NCBI GenBank assembly: GCA_943704525.1
Contig: CALSCQ010001328.1
Coordinates: forward strand, 1-10,709
Source: Pigoraptor vietnamica
Lineage: Eukaryota > Opisthokonta > Filasterea
Length of the DNA: 10,709 nucleotides
Reading direction: 5' to 3'
Shown here: positions 9,301-10,709 of the stretch, piece after piece
Numbering within the stretch: the stretch's first letter is position 1
Layout of the letters: every line of letters begins with the position of its first letter
The notes under the pieces: generated by a model
The model's input: the letters and a program-made list of their open reading frames with translations, nothing else
Told to the model about the DNA's origin: nothing
The model's database searches: none
Program-made: the position numbers and the translations under genes

Positions 9301-10002
9301 ATCGCGCTCGGGCGATCGTTTGTCTGCTGGAACAATGTGGCGTGTGCGCGCGTGCACTCAACCGTTGTTCCTATTCTTCTCTTCGTTCACAGGATAAGAA
9401 GCACACGACGAACATGCGAAAGAAGGCGCGCGAACTCGACGCCACTGTCGCACAGCTCTACGGCGCACAGCTCTACAAAGAGTGGGTAGCGGCCGTAACA
9501 ATCGCTGGCGCTTTTAATAGTCTTTTACAGTCTAGGACGTAGGGCCGTCGAAGGGCTTTCTTATTTAATTGCCAGGATCCCTTGTGTAGTTCCAGTGATT
9601 TGTTGCGTGGACAGATTAGGCCGCGTGTCGGAAGCATCGATGAGCTTACGCGTGCGTCTCTGTGTGCGCAGGTTCATTGTGCAAAAGGGCCTTCGCATGC
9701 CGCGCTTCCTCGAGGCCGTCAAGACGGAGATGGGTGGTGGCGATGTGCCTCTGCCGATCTCGTCGCAGAAGGAGTCGCCCCAGGAAGACAACTCGTCGTC
9801 AAGGTACGTGTTCAAACTTCGCACTTCTCCTTCTGTCGATGTGCTGCTGAGGCCCCCCGCGGTTACATATGTGACCGTCTTGCGCATTACAGTTGCCACA
9901 CTTCTTCGTGTCGTACCCTTCACTTTGACATTTCGTGGCCCTTCCCTCAAACGCGCCCTTTGCCACACACGCAGTGACGACGAGTCGGATGACGACGAAT
10001 AG
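6376..10002 (+). CDS. FAM47E-like protein (557 aa, 14 exons)
   Basis: Exons: 6376-6476, 6696-7170, 7324-7601, 7736-7763, 7956-7981, 8099-8126, 8220-8232, 8430-8534, 8637-8693, 8813-9007, 9098-9216, 9393-9481, 9672-9803 and 9975-10002 (TAG). They sum to 1674 nt with all phases agreeing. Blocks matching human FAM47E from memory: VNEEADDFRYG near residue 45; VPIHLVDPATVPVELRR (390-406); NFGAWYLPVDLWKR (448-461) with PLEDPK (467-472); and FIVQKGLRMPRFLE (506-519). Residues about 60-190 are low-complexity and rich in Ser, Gly and Pro; the tail is acidic (SDDESDDDE). Human FAM47E has been reported to associate with the methyltransferase PRMT5; here the role is unknown. The start at 6376 is preferred over an in-frame ATG at 6226 because the extra residues resemble nothing. 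Least certain are micro-exons 5 and 7. Confidence 0.84.
6526..6656 (+). repeat. Imperfect tandem duplication (period about 73) in the first FAM47-like intron
   Basis: About 57 bases starting gtgtggtcgtgtgcattcgc (6526-6582) recur at 6599-6656 with only a few substitutions and a one-base deletion. The shared core includes gagttgtgggcgag and ggatt-cgtgcttgt. Both copies lie in the intron 6477-6695 and are TG-rich in the sense direction. Confidence 0.85.
7736..8232 (+). other. Run of four micro-exons in the FAM47-like gene
   Basis: Four consecutive exons of 28, 26, 28 and 13 nt (7736-7763, 7956-7981, 8099-8126 and 8220-8232) join the low-complexity N-terminal half to the conserved C-terminal half. 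They encode residues about 285-317, read as RMSDANKKP, KSRYGPIL, KKRDAEFARV and ASYPG. Phases 2, 0, 2, 0, 1 chain perfectly, and leaving out the 26-nt exon shifts the frame. Donors are gtgagc, gtgagt, gtgggt and gtgcga. Acceptors are CAG except for the 26-nt exon (ccgaag), which makes that exon the weakest. Confidence 0.6.
8286..8377 (+). repeat. TG-rich low-complexity tract in a FAM47-like intron
   Basis: About 90 bases of interrupted TG repeats, changing to TGGG units at the 3' end, lie in the intron 8233-8429. A shorter TG tract (8748-8790) lies in the intron 8694-8812. Both produce spurious Cys-Val frames. Confidence 0.93.
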
Positions 10003-10319
10003 GCGCTAACGCCGAGAGCCGTGTCAGTGGCAGTTGGCCTTCTCACACATGTTCTGCTCTCGACTCTCCTACAACTTCTCACAAACATGACTCCCAACGG
10101 GACTCTCGAGCACGTGGCTCTTAGAAAGACCCACGAGCGCTTCGCTGCGCCACCGCACGTCCGAGTCGCACTCGGCCGTCCGAAGAAGGCGCCGGCGCAC
10201 TGTAATTAACCAATAGATTGCCCTTGACAAATGTCTCTCGACGCCCCAGGACTACGACACGGCTATTAGTGAAGCGGGTTCCACTCATATTTTGGGTCCG
10301 GTGTGTGCGAGTGCAGCCT
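10003..10319. other. Intergenic 3' region between convergent FAM47-like gene and unidentified gene
   Basis: These 317 bases contain no recognisable exon. A 40-codon frame from ATG 10087 to TAA 10209 is open but resembles nothing. TGTAATTAA at 10201-10209 and the AT-rich bases around it are a possible 3'-end processing signal; no AATAAA is present. Confidence 0.5.
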
Positions 10320-10500
10320 TCATTTCAGCTGCGAATGGGTTGCAACGTACTCGCGCGCGGCCGCCGACGCCTGCTGTGGCGTCTGCTGTGGCGGGGATTC
10401 ATCGTTAGCACACTCGCGCTCCAAGCGAGCAGCGTGCTCATCGATCTTGCGGAACTGCCATGGCCACGCGGCGTTGTACAAAAACTGGCGGAGGTCGAAC
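10320..10500 (-). CDS. C-terminal exon of an unidentified minus-strand gene (59 residues)
   Basis: Reading leftward from a cttgcag acceptor (CAG at 10503-10501), one base completes a codon and 59 codons follow to TGA at 10322-10320. The peptide begins [20 protein letters not shown], continues with a charged helix-like stretch ([14 protein letters not shown]), then a Gln/Pro/Ala-rich segment, and ends THSQLK. The aromatic-rich opening and charged helix look like real protein, and the acceptor matches the other genes. In the same frame a stop lies upstream at the gtgagt, so an intron boundary is needed. I do not recognise the family. The rest of the gene lies toward or beyond the right edge. 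Confidence 0.55.
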
Positions 10501-10503
10501 CTG

Positions 10504-10709
10504 CAAGCACACTCGCCATGAGCAACTCACCGTGCAGCGAGACTCTCAACAGATAGCGTGCAGTTTGAATGCAAGACGAGTGTGGTGGGTGTGAATGCGT
10601 GCGTCTCTGTGTGTGTGAGAGAGAGAGAGAGGTGTCGGATCAGCTTAAATCATAGACGTGTGTCCATCGACTCCATCGACTCCACTTGTGTGTAAGAGAG
10701 AGATTGGGG
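10504..10709 (-). other. Probable intron or upstream exon of the unidentified minus-strand gene, with simple repeats
   Basis: On the minus strand this begins gtgagt 30 bases before the acceptor at 10501. Upstream of it a short frame (ending SVESLAAR) would join in phase to the terminal exon, but a 30-base intron would be far shorter than any other here. The + strand holds (TG)n then (GA)n at 10609-10632 and two copies of TCCATCGAC at 10663-10680. No exon can be assigned firmly. Confidence 0.35.

Noticed and set aside
9217-9392. Read-through of the FAM47-like exon after PLEDPKSSK
   Set aside because: The frame stays open, but the 176-base stretch would put the next conserved block out of frame, and it has a gtgggg donor and a cacag acceptor.
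10087-10209. A 40-codon plus-strand frame downstream of the FAM47-like gene
   Set aside because: It has no recognisable similarity, signal or partner and fits within a 3' untranslated region; chance frames of this size are common in GC-rich DNA.
1-10709. tRNA, rRNA, CRISPR, transposon or bacterial-type operon features
   Set aside because: No cloverleaf with a TTCGA-type arm, no spaced direct repeats, no transposase or reverse transcriptase motifs and no ribosome-binding-site pattern were found by reading both strands.

Overview
The window is nuclear DNA from an intron-dense eukaryote, most likely a unicellular protist with a compact genome. It is not bacterial: no gene is a single open frame. 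Three genes can be rebuilt exon by exon, with matching phases at every junction. Together they contain 28 introns of about 85-250 bases, almost all with G at donor position +5 and CAG at the acceptor. Many introns carry TG repeats, read on the sense strand. I cannot name the species. The gene set (ST7, a BAR sorting nexin, a FAM47-like protein) points to a flagellated protist, perhaps an opisthokont relative, but this is inference.

Layout. (1) 149-2348, + strand: the last eight exons (384 codons) of a homologue of ST7 (suppressor of tumorigenicity 7), ending in a membrane-spanning tail; the N-terminal part lies before the window. (2) 2612-5689, - strand: a complete 9-exon, 581-residue sorting nexin with the order SH3 domain, Arg-Asp/Arg-Glu dipeptide linker, small C2HC zinc-finger-like motif, PX domain and BAR domain. 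(3) 5690-6375: the shared upstream region of two divergent genes, with an AT-rich island holding two palindromes. (4) 6376-10002, + strand: a 14-exon, 557-residue FAM47E-like protein, recognised by its GAWYL and RMPRFLE blocks and containing a run of four tiny exons. (5) 10320-10500, - strand: the terminal exon of an unidentified gene that runs off the right end.

The genes alternate in strand (tail-to-tail, head-to-head, tail-to-tail) and are tightly packed: about 260 bases separate the first two stop codons, about 690 the two start codons and about 320 the last two stop codons. Nothing suggests a shared pathway. ST7 is a membrane protein of poorly defined role, the sorting nexin should act on endosomal or plasma membranes, and FAM47-family proteins have been linked to chromatin or remain uncharacterised. 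No tRNA, rRNA, mobile element, CRISPR array or defence system was seen. The points most worth a second look are the SH3-zinc-PX-BAR architecture, the shared splice-site style with UG-rich introns, the chain of micro-exons, one GC-AG intron and the palindromic AT-rich divergent promoter.
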